Of a stretch of 12,650 bases of DNA, positions 12,230-12,650 are shown in pieces (position 1 is the first letter of the stretch; each line of letters opens with the position of its first letter). Under the pieces are notes generated by a model, which was not told the origin of the DNA, ran no database searches, and was given only the letters and a program-made list of their open reading frames with translations. The translations under genes and the position numbers were made by a program. The stretch is from the NCBI GenBank assembly GCA_031285975.1, contig JAITVE010000045.1, positions 1 through 12,650 on the forward strand, in the 5' to 3' direction. Origin of the DNA: Candidatus Adiutrix sp. (GTDB lineage Bacteria > Desulfobacterota > Desulfarculia > Adiutricales > Adiutricaceae).

Positions 12230-12650
12230 TGGGCTGGGGGCTGATGGGGCTGGAAAGCGTCACCGCCGCGCTGGAGACCATGATGGCCTCCGGGCGGCTG
12301 CCCCATGCTTTGCTGCTGACCGGGCCCCGAGGCGGGGGTAAAAATAGTTTGGCCCGGGCCCTGGCCGCCGCCCTGAACTGCGCCTCGCCTGAGGCGGGGG
12401 GCGGGCCCTGCGGCCATTGCCCCTCTTGCCAAAAAATCGCCAAAGACGTGCACCCCGACCTGCGGACGCTGGCCCCCACGGGCCGCTCCCGCCAGATAAA
12501 AATGGAGGACGTGCAGACGCTCCGGGCCGACATGGCCTTCCGGCCCTATGAAGGCCGGGTGAAGGTGTTCGTCATCCGCGAGGCCGACCGGCTGGGGAAC
12601 GAGGCGGGCAACGCGCTTTTGAAGACCCTGGAAGAGCCGCCGCCGGATTC
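12229..12650 (+). CDS. holB: DNA polymerase III delta' subunit (N-terminal part)
   Basis: The reading frame starts at ATG 12229 inside the previous stop codon (TGATG) and is still open at the window end, giving 140 codons plus two bases. It is the clamp-loader delta' subunit, which helps load the sliding clamp at replication forks. Visible: a P-loop-like GPRGGGKNS (32-40) where Asn39 replaces the usual Ser/Thr after Lys38, a zinc module with Cys51, Cys61, Cys64 and Cys67, the segment FRPYEGRVKVFVIREAD (104-120) and NALLKTLEEPPPD (128-140) typical of delta'. Degenerate Walker A motifs are common in delta', so this is not evidence of decay. DnaX (tau/gamma) is less likely because the SRC-like motif before NALLK is absent (it reads GNEAG). 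Confidence 0.88.
   Translation, partial: MGWGLMGLESVTAALETMMASGRLPHALLLTGPRGGGKNSLARALAAALNCASPEAGGGPCGHCPSCQKIAKDVHPDLRTLAPTGRSRQIKMEDVQTLRADMAFRPYEGRVKVFVIREADRLGNEAGNALLKTLEEPPPD

Noticed and set aside
12229..12650. DnaX (tau/gamma) instead of HolB
   Set aside because: A zinc module and NALLKTLEEPP are common to both, but the SRC-like motif is absent and the Walker A is degenerate, as in delta'.
1..12650. CRISPR array, tRNA/rRNA, transposase or phage genes
   Set aside because: Nothing matching these was seen; the only multi-copy short unit is the two-copy 21-bp repeat without spacers.

Overview
The window reads as a chromosomal piece of an anaerobic, GC-rich (about 60% by eye) delta-proteobacterium, most like a sulfate- or sulfite-reducing member of the Desulfovibrionaceae. 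That placement is an inference from gene content: a four-subunit 2-oxoacid:ferredoxin oxidoreductase, a CoA-transferase, a phosphate acetyltransferase and a PocR-type two-component system. No rRNA, tRNA, transposase or CRISPR array is visible.

Region 1 (1-5430, all minus strand) is a 2-oxoacid / acyl-CoA block. In transcription order it holds an acyl-CoA:carboxylate CoA-transferase (4084-5430), a 150-bp spacer with a palindromic element, then vorD-vorB-vorA-vorC (3933 down to 1335) with overlapping or nearly abutting ends. A complete PanB-family ketopantoate hydroxymethyltransferase follows (371-1204), then a strong intrinsic terminator (330-360), then a second, diverged PanB paralogue cut by the window edge (1-228). 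VOR and PanB share the substrate 3-methyl-2-oxobutanoate (2-ketoisovalerate), and the CoA-transferase could exchange the VOR product isobutyryl-CoA with free acids. Together they suggest a 2-ketoisovalerate / isobutyryl-CoA node, run either to degrade valine-type carbon or to assimilate isobutyrate.

Region 2 (5431-8353) is divergent. A 308-bp AT-rich regulatory gap carries two exact-phase 21-bp direct repeats and a near-consensus sigma70 promoter. It is followed by a soluble cupin-PocR-LytS-type histidine kinase (5739-7406) and, overlapping by 4 nt, an AraC-type response regulator (7403-8140). The simplest reading is that this pair senses a small molecule and controls the divergent CoA-transferase/vor/panB block through the repeats.

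Region 3 (8354-8923) is a small two-helix membrane protein of unknown function with lower GC than its neighbours. It converges on an unusually short phosphate acetyltransferase (8988-10655, minus) that lacks the DRTGG domain. The two genes share the hairpin 8930-8965, which is a strong terminator in the pta direction.

Region 4 (10656-11152) is a 497-bp non-coding stretch with the pta promoter, a block of nested inverted repeats that includes a widespread GTCATNCCGGC-type palindrome, and the promoter of the next genes. Region 5 (11153-12650) holds a YhaM-like OB-fold/HD-domain 3'-5' exonuclease and, overlapping its stop codon, the start of holB (DNA polymerase III delta' subunit), which runs off the window.
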